Below, in pieces: positions 1 to 7,730 of a stretch of DNA of 64,000 bases; the first letter of the stretch is position 1; each line of letters opens with the position of its first letter. Made by a program: the position numbers and the translations under genes. Source of the stretch: Pseudomonas sp. CFBP 13711 (lineage in GTDB: Bacteria > Pseudomonadota > Gammaproteobacteria > Pseudomonadales > Pseudomonadaceae); contig NZ_JACYVI010000017.1 in the NCBI RefSeq assembly GCF_014842265.1, positions 31,753 to 95,752 of the forward strand, in the 5' to 3' direction. The notes below the pieces were generated by a model. The model saw only the letters and a program-made list of their open reading frames with translations. It had not been told where the DNA came from and did no database searches.

Positions 1-498
1 GATGGCCGCCAGATCACCATTGCCCGCTTTGATCGCAGCAAGGCTGGCGCGATGACCGCCGGTGAGCGTGGTGTCGGCGAAGAACCTGCCATCCTGTTGA
101 AGTGGGGCTAATGCGTGCCGGAACAGGTTCATGCCCGAATTGGAATCCCGCGAATTCAGCAGGCCATGACTGCCCCTGAACTCGACGAGAGCCTGACGCG
201 GATCGTCCTCACGGGCGACCAACAGGCTGCAGTGATTGCCGTTGGCGCTGTGGGGCAATTGGTACACAGGACGCCCGACCACCTGAACCCTGCCCCGCAA
301 TTCAGTCATCAACGGATAACCGCAGGTTTGCGTCAGCAGCAAGTGCGGCGACAGCCACAGCGCTTTCAGATCCAGATCCGCAGCATCGAGACGCTCCACG
401 CCAAGGATTTCCACTGTTCGTTTCAGCCACTGCCCCTGCGCCTGCTGAACGCGCGGCGGCGCGACGTACATCAACAGTTCGGCGAAGCCTTGGGGCAT
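1..498 (-). CDS. PhnD-like phosphate/phosphonate ABC substrate-binding protein (3' part cut by window edge)
   Basis: This reading frame is open from an ATG at 498 to the left edge, giving 166 codons with no stop, so the C-terminus lies outside the window. An AGGA ribosome site precedes the ATG. The protein resembles the PhnD/SsuA-like type II periplasmic-binding fold: a stretch near residues 74-90 reads like the hinge seen in PhnD homologues (LRGRVQVVGRPVY), and a DSNSGMN motif near residue 126 fits the conserved ligand-loop region. No signal peptide is visible; the start MPQGFAELLMYV is cytoplasmic in style, which is known for orphan PhnD-like proteins. It begins 15 bases after the stop of the desaturase gene and is very probably in its operon. 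The ligand is unknown, and no permease or ATPase gene is visible. Confidence 0.72.
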   Translation of the reverse strand, partial: MPQGFAELLMYVAPPRVQQAQGQWLKRTVEILGVERLDAADLDLKALWLSPHLLLTQTCGYPLMTELRGRVQVVGRPVYQLPHSANGNHCSLLVAREDDPRQALVEFRGSHGLLNSRDSNSGMNLFRHALAPLQQDGRFFADTTLTGGHRASLAAIKAGNGDLAAI

Positions 499-513
499 GT
501 TCGATATTCCTGA

Positions 514-1455
514 TCAGACGTAAGGATGTTGCGGGCTGTCGATAGGATTGAAGCTGTGCCGGCGAAAGAGTTCCGCGTAACCGGCCACCAGAAATCCGCC
601 GCTGCGCGTCAGCCACGCCTCGCGCCGCGCCCGATACACGACGGGCATGTGATACCACGACAAGCCGGGCAAGTCGTGGTGCACAAGGTGCAGATTCAGA
701 TTCAGGAACAGCCAGGCCCACGGCCATGAGGCTTCGTTGATCACCGTGCGCTCCTGGGGTTGCTCGCCCGGACGGTGCTCGTAGTAGGAGCGAACCATCG
801 ACACCGCCAGCGCCGGGACGCTGCAGAAGAGCACGTAATGCAAGGCCGAGATCGCGCTGTAATGCTCGATGAACCAAAACATCAGCACCAGCAATCCACC
901 ATGGGTGGACCACATCGCCCAGGCCTGGCGCTCGCCACGCAGCAATCGCCGGGTTTCGCCAACGATCAGACTGCTCAGCGCCAACGGTACGCCAAACACC
1001 AGACGCCCCGGCGGGGTCTTGTCGAGCCAGCGCAAGAAACGCATCACTTTGCCAGTCTGCTTCCAGTGCAGCTGACTCAGGTAGCGGCTCTCCGGGTCGC
1101 GGCCGGGCACGGTCAGGTCTTCGTCGCAGTGGTGCTGCATATGGGTGTCGCGATACAGGGTGTACGGGTACCACACCGCAAATGGTGCGTAACCGAGCAC
1201 CTTGTTCAATCGCAACGAACGGGTCGGATGGCCATGGAGCACCTCGTGTTGCACGGACATCCACAGCACCAGCAGCGGGATCATCAACAGCGTCGTCGGC
1301 CACACGCCCAAGTGCGGACTGGCAAGCAACAACGTCGGCCAGCCTGTGTACAGACCGATCAGCAGCAACCAGGTCGGCCACTCCGTGCGGCCCGTAAAGC
1401 TTGCGCGCAAACGCTTGATCTCTTCGCGCTGCGCGTCGTCCAGGTAGTGGGGCAT
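514..1455 (-). CDS. Membrane fatty-acid desaturase / hydroxylase family protein
   Basis: A 313-residue integral membrane di-iron enzyme. The three histidine boxes of the desaturase/alkane-hydroxylase superfamily are present: HEVLHGH at about residues 70-76, HMQHH at 105-109 and HLVHH at 256-260. Hydrophobic segments lie near residues 28-65, 155-170 and 185-225. The ATG at 1455 is chosen because AGGAA lies six bases upstream; an upstream TTG would add 13 unlikely residues. The family inserts double bonds or hydroxyl groups in acyl chains using O2. The real substrate cannot be told from sequence. The downstream neighbour on the same strand is a PhnD-like binding protein 15 bases away, an unusual operon partner. 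Confidence 0.9.
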   Translation of the reverse strand: MPHYLDDAQREEIKRLRASFTGRTEWPTWLLLIGLYTGWPTLLLASPHLGVWPTTLLMIPLLVLWMSVQHEVLHGHPTRSLRLNKVLGYAPFAVWYPYTLYRDTHMQHHCDEDLTVPGRDPESRYLSQLHWKQTGKVMRFLRWLDKTPPGRLVFGVPLALSSLIVGETRRLLRGERQAWAMWSTHGGLLVLMFWFIEHYSAISALHYVLFCSVPALAVSMVRSYYEHRPGEQPQERTVINEASWPWAWLFLNLNLHLVHHDLPGLSWYHMPVVYRARREAWLTRSGGFLVAGYAELFRRHSFNPIDSPQHPYV

Positions 1456-1577
1456 TGCCGGTTCCTGCATTCGGGCTGATAACCGGTTGTGCAACGACGC
1501 AGGAAAAACTTGTAGATCGATTGGTTATGACGGTAGAACCATGCGCCCATCGATCCTTTATCCGACGCCCGCAGCCC

Positions 1578-1994
1578 ATGCCCGACATCCAGTTTTTGCC
1601 CCTTCCCGACGTGCAGCGCCCGTTGCTGGAGAAGTTCTACCGCGCCCATCGCTCACCCATGCGCGCCAGGGGCGAGGCACAGATGTGGGTGGCGCGCAGG
1701 TCGGAGATTGTTAGCGGTATGTGCTTGACGCCTGTTGCGGGTGGGCACTGGTTGACCGGGCTGTTCGTTGCGCCCGCCGAGCGCGGGCGGGGTGTCGCGG
1801 CGGGGCTGATCGCCGCAGCGCTGACGTCGGTTGAAGGAAACGTCTGGTTGTTCTGTGAACCTGAGCTGAACGGCTTTTATCAGCGACTCGGTTTCGTAGA
1901 AACATTGCAGCTGCCCCAGGAACTGGCCTCGCGCCTGGAGCGTTATCACCAGACCAAGCGATTGGTGGCACTGGCTCATTTGACTGGCCCGTAA
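1578..1994 (+). CDS. GNAT family N-acetyltransferase
   Basis: A 138-residue GNAT protein using the ATG at 1578. A longer frame upstream overlaps the desaturase promoter and lacks family similarity. The acetyl-CoA binding core is seen as LFVAPAERGRGVAAGLI around residues 62-78, with the R-x-x-G-x-A/G pyrophosphate loop, followed by a beta strand (VWLFCEP) and the typical ELNGFYQRLGF near residues 95-105. The acceptor substrate is unknown. It is divergent from the desaturase gene, so the roughly 120 bases between them hold both promoters; no clear promoter hexamers stand out. Confidence 0.82.
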   Translation: MPDIQFLPLPDVQRPLLEKFYRAHRSPMRARGEAQMWVARRSEIVSGMCLTPVAGGHWLTGLFVAPAERGRGVAAGLIAAALTSVEGNVWLFCEPELNGFYQRLGFVETLQLPQELASRLERYHQTKRLVALAHLTGP

Positions 1995-2105
1995 CGCAAT
2001 AGCGGCTTAGAACCTTTCCTGCGGTGGACCAAACCAAACGCGCCATCGAAGGCCTGGCGTCCCGTGCTAGCCTCGCCGATCATTTCTTGGTCAGGCAGGA
2101 CGCAC

Positions 2106-2936
2106 ATGAAGCCGGCGCTTATGGTTTTCTCCCTCGCGGCACTTTCGGCAACGGGCTTGGCAGTGGCGGCGAGTGCTGCGCCCGAATCCACCGTCAGTCA
2201 CGAGCAGTTCGCGACCCTGCTGGGTGGCGACTGGCGAGTGCCGCAAAATGCGGCCCGCGATCAATACCGTCACCCTGAGCAGACGCTAACGTTTTTTGGC
2301 CTGCGCCCTGATCAGACGGTCATCGAAATCACGCCGGGCAATGGCTGGTACAGCGAACTGTTGGCGCCGCTGCTTAGGGATAAAGGCCATTACGTGGCCG
2401 CCATCGTCGACCCCGCCATCAGCGATTACGCGAAGAAATCCGCCGACAGCCTGAAGCAGAAATACGCCGCTGACCCTGCCCATTACGGCAAGGTCGAGGT
2501 CGTGGCCTATGCGCCTCAGGCGCCGGTGTTCGGCACGCCAGGCTCGGCCGACACGGTGCTGACCTTCCGCAACGTGCACAACTGGGTCGACGCCGGCAAC
2601 GAAGCGGCCACATTCAAGGCGTTTTACGAGGTATTGAAACCGGGCGGGACGCTGGGCGTGGTCGATCACCGGGCCAAACCCGGCACCACCGCCAAGGAGA
2701 ACGAAAAGAACGGTTACCTGCCGACGGACTACGTCGTGAAACTGGCGCAGCAGGCGGGTTTCAAGCTGGCTGGCGAGAGCGAAATCAACGCCAACCTCAA
2801 AGACACCAAGGACTACCCCGACGGCGTCTGGACACTGCCGCCGGCGCTGGTCAAGGGTGAGCAGGACAAGGCGAATTATCTGGCAATCGGCGAGTCCGAC
2901 CGCATGACCCTGCGGTTCATCAAGCCAGATAAATAA
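2106..2936 (+). CDS. Exported class I SAM-dependent methyltransferase
   Basis: A 276-residue protein that begins with a clear signal peptide (MKPALMVFSLAALSATGLAV, Ala-rich cleavage region near residue 24), so it is predicted to be periplasmic. The Rossmann motif I VIEITPGNGWYSELL is near residues 75-90. A motif TVLTFRNVHNWVD lies near 150-165, and KPGGTLGVVDHRA near 180-195. The start at 2106 has AGGAC upstream; a longer frame from 2064 would hide the signal sequence. SAM is cytoplasmic, so a periplasmic SAM methyltransferase fold is odd. This family, with a leader sequence, is nevertheless widespread in proteobacteria. Substrate unknown. Confidence 0.82.
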   Translation: MKPALMVFSLAALSATGLAVAASAAPESTVSHEQFATLLGGDWRVPQNAARDQYRHPEQTLTFFGLRPDQTVIEITPGNGWYSELLAPLLRDKGHYVAAIVDPAISDYAKKSADSLKQKYAADPAHYGKVEVVAYAPQAPVFGTPGSADTVLTFRNVHNWVDAGNEAATFKAFYEVLKPGGTLGVVDHRAKPGTTAKENEKNGYLPTDYVVKLAQQAGFKLAGESEINANLKDTKDYPDGVWTLPPALVKGEQDKANYLAIGESDRMTLRFIKPDK

Positions 2937-2991
2937 TATGAGCTGCAGATAGTCCAGGCGGAATGTGTTCGCCCTTGATAACGCTGAAAAG

Positions 2992-3125
2992 CCTGTGGGA
3001 GCGAAGTTGTTTACGATGCCGCTGCAAAACTTGTGGGAGTGAGCTTGCTCACGAAAGCGGTGGCTCAGCCGCCGAATGTTTAGCGGATGTACCTGCCTCT
3101 TCGCGAGCAAGCTCACTCCCACAGG
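2992..3125. repeat. REP-type inverted repeat pair (family A)
   Basis: Two copies in opposite orientation of a GTGGGAGTGAGCTTGCTCACGAA palindromic unit sit at 3032-3056 and 3097-3124, with a degenerate half copy at 2992-3005. They can fold into one long cruciform. This lies between the convergent methyltransferase and deformylase genes, the usual place for REP elements. The same unit recurs near 21.5, 30.0, 39.7, 50.1 and 62.5 kb. Confidence 0.85.
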
Positions 3126-3166
3126 TTTACTCGTATGCCGACAAGTTTCGTTGCACAACGAAGCCG

Positions 3167-3706
3167 TTATTCGTCCGCGTTCGGGTCCATCCCCGGGAAC
3201 AGCACTTCGATGAAGCCGAAGCGGCTGAAGTCGGTAATGCGTGACGGGTACAACCGGCCGATCAGGTGATCGCATTCATGCTGGACGACCCGCGCATGAA
3301 AACCGCGGGCTTCACGCTGGATAAGCTTGCCGTCCGGGTCGAAACCCTCGTAGCGGATGTGCTCGTAGCGATCAACCACACCGCGCAGGCCCGGCACGGA
3401 CAGACAGCCTTCCCAGCCCTCTTCCAGGGTTTGCTCAAGCGGCGTAATCAACGGATTGAGCAGGATGGTCTGGGGAACGGCCTCCGCATCCGGATAACGA
3501 TCGCTGCTCTCGAAACCGAAGATCACCAGTTGCAGATCAATGCCAATCTGCGGCGCAGCCAGGCCGACACCGCCGACGCTTTCCATGGTTTCGAACATGT
3601 CCTCGATAAGTGTCTTCAGCTCTTGCGAACCGAACATCGACTCGGGGACAGGCGGCGCGATGCGCAGCAAGCGCTCGTCGCCCATTTTCAGAATTTCGCG
3701 AATCAT
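3167..3706 (-). CDS. def: Peptide deformylase
   Basis: A 179-residue metalloenzyme that removes the N-formyl group from nascent proteins. All three signature motifs are present: GVGLAAPQ (residues 46-53), EGCLS with metal ligand C101 (99-103) and QHECDHL with metal ligands H143 and H147 and catalytic E144. The ATG at 3706 encodes MIREILKMGD, normal for the family. It is not next to fmt, where the main pseudomonad def gene usually lies, so it may be a second deformylase copy. It follows yihY on the same strand with a 60-base gap and may be co-transcribed. Confidence 0.95.
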   Translation of the reverse strand: MIREILKMGDERLLRIAPPVPESMFGSQELKTLIEDMFETMESVGGVGLAAPQIGIDLQLVIFGFESSDRYPDAEAVPQTILLNPLITPLEQTLEEGWEGCLSVPGLRGVVDRYEHIRYEGFDPDGKLIQREARGFHARVVQHECDHLIGRLYPSRITDFSRFGFIEVLFPGMDPNADE

Positions 3707-3766
3707 TGCGGACCCTCTGCAACGGGCAGAGGCCCCACAAGCGGGCGCCGTCTGCCTAGAGCGTGA

Positions 3767-4765
3767 TCAGAATTTGTCGGTCTTCAGCACCGGCGGCGTT
3801 GGGGTGTAATCGTGGTCATGGCTGTGATCGCGGCCGAGACCCGAGACGTGCTGCTTGAGGTGCACCGTATTGAAATCGGCCGTGCCATCGCGCTCACCTT
3901 CTTCCTTCTCGCCTTTCTCTTTGCCCTCGGCTGACATGTGCTCGATCACCGCGTTCATCTCGGCGCCCAGCAACAACACCGCTGCCGAGATGTAGAAATA
4001 CAGCAACAGCACGATGATCGCGCCGATGCTGCCGTACATCGCATTGTAGTCAGCGAAGGTTTTCACGTAGTAGGCAAAGCCCAGCGAAGCAACAATCCAC
4101 ACCACGACCGCAAGCACTGAGCCTGGGGTAATGAAGCGGAAGCTCTGTTTAACGTCGGGCATGACGTAGTACATGATCGCCACCGCCACCATGAGCAGGA
4201 TGATGATCAGCGGCCAGCGCAGAACCGTCCACAAGGTGACGATGAAATCTTCCATGCCAATCTGCGCGGCGAGCCAGTTCATGACCACCGGGCCGGTGAC
4301 CATCAGCGCGGCAACCGTTAACAGCATGCCAGCGATACCGATGGTGTAGAACACCGACAGCGGAATGCGTTTCCAGGCCGGGCGCGCTTCGACTACGTCG
4401 TACGCGGCGTTCATGGCGCTCATCATCAGGCGCACGCCAGCCGAGGCGGTCCAGAGTGCGATGACGATACCGATCGACAGCAAGCCGCCTTTGGATTGTT
4501 GCAACTGGTCAATGACCGGATTGACCTGGTCGAGGGCCTGGGGCGGCAGGACCAGTTCGGATTGCAGCCGCAACCAGCTGAAAAAGTCCGGCAGGTGCAG
4601 GAAGCCGATGAGGGCAATCAGGAAGAGCAGGAACGGGAACAGCGAAAACAGCATCTGGTAGGCCAGTGCCGAGGCATAGGTCGACATCTCGTCATCGAGA
4701 AACTCTTTGACCGTTCTGACCAACACTGTCTTGATGCTGAGCTGGCGCAAGTCCGGGAATATCAT
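3767..4765 (-). CDS. YihY/BrkB family inner-membrane protein
   Basis: A 332-residue protein with about six hydrophobic helices between residues 25 and 275, including the family stretch ALAYQMLFSLFPFLLFLIAL and the C-terminal YGSIGAIIVLLLYFYISA. The family was once wrongly called ribonuclease BN; its function is unknown, with transport proposed. The ATG at 4765 has AAGGAG seven bases upstream; a longer frame to 4801 is rejected for that reason. The last about 55 residues are hydrophilic, Lys/Glu-rich and then His/Asp-rich (DHSHDHD), a possible metal-binding tail. The deformylase gene follows on the same strand. Confidence 0.9.
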   Translation of the reverse strand: MIFPDLRQLSIKTVLVRTVKEFLDDEMSTYASALAYQMLFSLFPFLLFLIALIGFLHLPDFFSWLRLQSELVLPPQALDQVNPVIDQLQQSKGGLLSIGIVIALWTASAGVRLMMSAMNAAYDVVEARPAWKRIPLSVFYTIGIAGMLLTVAALMVTGPVVMNWLAAQIGMEDFIVTLWTVLRWPLIIILLMVAVAIMYYVMPDVKQSFRFITPGSVLAVVVWIVASLGFAYYVKTFADYNAMYGSIGAIIVLLLYFYISAAVLLLGAEMNAVIEHMSAEGKEKGEKEEGERDGTADFNTVHLKQHVSGLGRDHSHDHDYTPTPPVLKTDKF

Positions 4766-4954
4766 GGCGTCTCCTTCGCGACACAGATGTAGCCGAAGCA
4801 CGGTTATTGATTCAGGCGTTTCTACAAGCGGTATGCATACGAGCGGGCAATTGCGTTGAAATTCCGTCAGTTGCCCGAACGGGCTGGCTTTTTACAGGGC
4901 GCCCGGGGTATTGGCTACATTTGATGTGTTTCAGGCGGTCGAGGGCGCAAACGA

Positions 4955-4980
4955 TAACGGCCATCGAAGGATGGCCGTTA
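4955..4980 (-). terminator. Hairpin downstream of csbD
   Basis: A perfect 10-bp inverted repeat (TAACGGCCAT / ATGGCCGTTA) with a six-base loop lies about 50 bases past the csbD stop codon. On the minus strand it is followed by TCGTTTGCG, only a weak U tract, so termination strength is uncertain. Confidence 0.55.
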
Positions 4981-5032
4981 CGGTGATGCAAATCAGGTCG
5001 CCGGGAGCATGGCAGCCCCGAGCGCAAGGGAT

Positions 5033-5224
5033 TTAGACCTTGTCGACGCCTTTTTTCACAGCGTCTTTTGCGTCGCCAACGGTTTGTTGCGCTTCGCCTT
5101 TGATTTCCTGCGCTTTGCCTTCGGCACGCAGTTTGTCATTGTCGGTCACTTTGCCGACGCCCTGCTTGACGTTGCCTACCGCTTCGTTGGCCAAGCCTTT
5201 GACTTTATCGCCGGTGCTGCTCAT
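5033..5224 (-). CDS. CsbD family stress-response protein
   Basis: A 63-residue, highly charged helical protein using the ATG at 5224 (GGAG upstream). It carries the CsbD pattern: GDKVKGLANEAVGNVKQGVG, then RAEGKAQEIKGEAQQTVGDAK. CsbD proteins are abundant general-stress proteins of unknown biochemical role. An in-frame upstream extension (MTTYSHPGVNP) is not family-like and is rejected. It is monocistronic with its own hairpin downstream. Confidence 0.88.
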   Translation of the reverse strand: MSSTGDKVKGLANEAVGNVKQGVGKVTDNDKLRAEGKAQEIKGEAQQTVGDAKDAVKKGVDKV

Positions 5225-5701
5225 AGGGTTAACTCCAGGGTGAGAATAGGTTGTCATTACCTCGACACTAGAACTGACCGGAGCGGTGAATCAGAGGTTC
5301 AATTATTTCGCGAATGGATTGAAATGGCGCCTTGAGTTTGGGTTTTCCATGCACCTGGAGGGATCGGAATCCATCCTAATAACCAGCGGTAGGCACATCA
5401 AAAGCTTCCCGGCTGAAGCCGGTCCTACGCGAGGCGCCTCCGGTCGCACTGACGGCACGCGGTGCTTTTTAGTGGGACCGGCTTTAGCCGGGAAGAGGCC
5501 AGTCCAGGCGCTGACATTTGATCGTTCCCACGCTCCGCGTGGAAATGCAGCCCGGGACGCTCCGCGTCCCCATGAAAGCCCGCGAATCGCGCCAGCCAAT
5601 TTTGCCTTTATGTTTCCCCGAGAACCCCGGAGAATGCGCGACCGAACCGGCGGCGCTCAGGGCGTCGGGCCAGGTTGACGAGACCGTGATCCAGGAATGT
5701 T
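5225..5701. repeat. Intergenic region with REP family B pair and a GC-rich repeat (family C)
   Basis: About 480 bases without a gene. An inverted pair of the CCGGCTGAAGCCGGTCC / GGACCGGCTTTAGCCGG unit occupies 5406-5499, separated by about 50 bases. It is followed at 5522-5571 by a different repeat made of two CGCTCCGCG hairpins (CCCACGCTCCGCGTGG and GGGACGCTCCGCGTCCC). Both types look like the dispersed intergenic repeats of fluorescens-group pseudomonads. Family B recurs at 18.7 and 47.5 kb in this window. No coding potential is seen. Confidence 0.8.
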
Positions 5702-6082
5702 ATGAAACTCGATAAGCAGCAGGCCATTGCGCGCCGTAATGAACAGCTCGGCGGCGCCGTGCTCGGCACCAATAACACGCACTTCGCCGTGCTCGACCCC
5801 AAGCGCAATATCTGGTGGTTTGATTTGCCCATGAGCCGTCTGGCGGTGGGTCAGTACGAGTGGCTGCATCTGCTGTTGCACACGCCGAGCACGGATGAGT
5901 TGATTCACCTGAAGGTGACCACCAAGTTCCTGCGCGATCAGAAAGACGCGGTGGTGGTTCGCAACGAAGGCAAGCGCAAGTCCACCGTGAGCCTGGAGCT
6001 CTCGGCTGACAAGGATTCGTACTTGAAGGACATGCGCCCGAACGGCGCAAACCTGAGCTTCGCCAGTTTCATACAGAAGTGA
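5702..6082 (+). CDS. Conserved hypothetical protein
   Basis: A 126-residue soluble protein with a good ATG at 5702 preceded by AGGA. I do not recognise a family. The middle (NIWWFDLPMSRLAVGQYEWL, about residues 38-57) is Trp-rich and hydrophobic but not a membrane helix. The C-terminal half is mixed strand/charged (KRKSTVSLELSADKDSYL). No signal peptide is present. It is convergent with cvfB, whose stop codon lies 62 bases away. Codon use matches the neighbouring core genes, so it is probably a resident gene rather than an import. Confidence 0.7.
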   Translation: MKLDKQQAIARRNEQLGGAVLGTNNTHFAVLDPKRNIWWFDLPMSRLAVGQYEWLHLLLHTPSTDELIHLKVTTKFLRDQKDAVVVRNEGKRKSTVSLELSADKDSYLKDMRPNGANLSFASFIQK

Positions 6083-6144
6083 TCTGGCAAGACTAATCAG
6101 ACGACCGCAGCGCAGGCCATCCCGCGCTGCAGCCGAGTGTCACG

Positions 6145-6981
6145 TCAGACCAGTTCGATACGGTCGGCGTGGATGACGATCTGGCCCTGTTTGTACAGTG
6201 CGCCGATCGCTTTCTTGAAGTTGCCTTTGCTGACGCCGAACAGGTTGCTGATGACCTGCGGATCGCTCTTGTCGCTGACGGGCAATACGCCGTTGTTGTC
6301 ACGCAACTTGCCGAGGATCTGCGCGTTGAGGCTGCTGGCAAGCTGCTCGCCCACCGGTTGCAGGCTCAGGCTGATGTTGCCGTCGCTGCGCACTTCCTTG
6401 ATGAAGCCTTTTTCCTGTTTGCCCGAACGCAGGAACTTGAACACCTCGTTCTTGTGAATCAGGCCCCAGTGCTTGTTGTTGATGATCGCCTTGAAACCCA
6501 TCGCGGTTTCTTCCGCCACCAGCAAGTCCACTTCCTGCCCGACGGTGTAGTTGGCCGGCACCTTGTCCAGATAACGATCCAGACGCGTGGTAGCAGTGAT
6601 GCGGCGGGTGTGCTTGTCGAGGTAGACATGCACAACGCAGTAATCACCGGCCTTTAGCGGCTGCTTCTCTTCCGAGTACGGCAGCAGCAAATCCTTGGGC
6701 AGACCCCAATCCAGAAAGATGCCAATGCTGTTGACTTCAACCACTTTGAGGCTGGCAAATTCACCCACTTGAACCTTGGGTTTCTCGGTGGTGGCGATTA
6801 ACTTGTCATCGCTGTCCAGATAAATAAAGACGTTGAGCCAGTCTTCATCTTCGCTGGGAATATCTTTGGGAATATATCGGTTGGGCAGCAAAATTTCGCC
6901 GTCTTGTGCCCCGTCCAGATATAAACCGAAGTTAGTGTGTTTAACCACTTGCAAACTGTTGTAGCGCCCGACTAAAGCCAT
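6145..6981 (-). CDS. cvfB: CvfB family S1-like RNA-binding protein
   Basis: A 278-residue cytoplasmic protein made of tandem S1-like OB folds followed by a winged-helix. The first (VVKHTNFGLYLDGAQDGEILLP, written here in two parts) spans residues 12-35, and the second (VVEVNSIGIFLDWGLPKDLL) 79-98. A third S1 domain lies near 148-208, ending KEVRSDGNISLSLQPVG. The C-terminal part (SNLFGVSKGNFKKAIGALY) is the winged helix. The S. aureus and S. pneumoniae homologues bind RNA and affect virulence gene expression; the pseudomonad role is not established. The length and domain order match the family. Confidence 0.88.
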   Translation of the reverse strand: MALVGRYNSLQVVKHTNFGLYLDGAQDGEILLPNRYIPKDIPSEDEDWLNVFIYLDSDDKLIATTEKPKVQVGEFASLKVVEVNSIGIFLDWGLPKDLLLPYSEEKQPLKAGDYCVVHVYLDKHTRRITATTRLDRYLDKVPANYTVGQEVDLLVAEETAMGFKAIINNKHWGLIHKNEVFKFLRSGKQEKGFIKEVRSDGNISLSLQPVGEQLASSLNAQILGKLRDNNGVLPVSDKSDPQVISNLFGVSKGNFKKAIGALYKQGQIVIHADRIELV

Positions 6982-7364
6982 GTGCAGATACCCTCGTTAC
7001 GTGGGCGGCATTCTACCCGAATTCGGGCGGGCATTCCGGTGGCCATTTCGGATCGACATCTGCCGCCGGCATCGCCGCCCTGGAAATCAACGCCTTGATG
7101 AACCACGCAACGCAAGCGGTGCCGAGCTAAAGCCATTCGTCAGGTCGTCGAGCCGTTCGGCCGCCTTGAACGCCGGGCATAATCGACGGAACGCCAGATT
7201 AAACATCGCAATTAAAACAGTCATTTAGCCGCTGCTTTCGGAAAATAATTGCGCTCATCCTTGCGACCGTGACGCCTCCCCCCGTCCGATAATACCCAAG
7301 CAATTTCCGGTCAATTCCGATAGGATGGCCGGCCGTATTAAATTTATATAGGTCAATAGCAGCC
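6982..7364. other. Intergenic region between divergent cvfB and small-protein gene
   Basis: About 380 bases, noticeably AT-richer toward the right end (7190-7360, with TTAAATTTATATAGG just before the small gene). It must hold both promoters. A TATATA-like -10 near 7345-7350 could serve the 59-residue gene, but no well-spaced -35 is convincing. No repeat or RNA gene was recognised. Confidence 0.4.
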
Positions 7365-7544
7365 ATGCGTGTAAAAGCATCCAATTCGAAAGCCAAGCCA
7401 GCTCCTGCCGTTGAGACCAGCGATTCGATCAACGCACAAATTGCAGCTTTCCTGAAATCCGGTGGCGAGATCCAACAGATCGCCAAAGGTGTCAGCGGCC
7501 AGACCTTCGGCCCATCCAAACAGATCTCCCTCGGCAAAAAGTAA
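7365..7544 (+). CDS. Small SutA-like/hypothetical protein, 59 aa
   Basis: An ATG at 7365 opens 59 codons ending TAA at 7544. The protein is Lys-rich at the start, Ala/Pro-rich around residues 10-16, then carries an amphipathic segment INAQIAAFLKSGGEIQQIA (23-40) and a basic end (SLGKK). The pattern FLxxGGxxQxI is reminiscent of the C-terminal part of the RNA-polymerase-binding regulator SutA of P. aeruginosa, but the acidic SutA N-terminus is absent, so the link is only suggestive. Codon use is typical of the genome. It is too short for most gene callers to be sure of, but the position, an AT-rich promoter region upstream and a downstream hairpin at 7575 support it. Confidence 0.65.
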   Translation: MRVKASNSKAKPAPAVETSDSINAQIAAFLKSGGEIQQIAKGVSGQTFGPSKQISLGKK

Positions 7545-7574
7545 ATTTTCTCCCGCCTCCGCGGTCGACATCCA

Positions 7575-7596
7575 GGCGCTTTGATCACAAAGCGCC
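7575..7596 (+). terminator. Hairpin after the 59-aa gene
   Basis: A perfect 9-bp stem (GGCGCTTTG / CAAAGCGCC) with a four-base ATCA loop lies 30 bases past the stop codon. There is no long U tract, so it may be a weak terminator or an RNA-stabilising structure. Confidence 0.45.
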
Positions 7597-7730
7597 AGGT
7601 CTATCGCTCCCTCGCTGTACAAAGCTCTGCTTTACTCTCGTCACATGACTGCTCCTCGATGCTGTTACCCATGGGTCATGGAAAAGAGCGGACGATGCCC
7701 TGATCTGCTGACGTCTCTGCGGAAACCGAT

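Noticed and set aside
302..1588. 428-residue frame opposite to and overlapping the desaturase
   Set aside because: It runs through the desaturase in a shifted frame of the same strand and has no domain pattern; GC-rich DNA gives long open shadows.
3767..4765. YihY as ribonuclease BN
   Set aside because: The old RNase BN name was withdrawn for this family; the protein is membrane-embedded with no nuclease motif.
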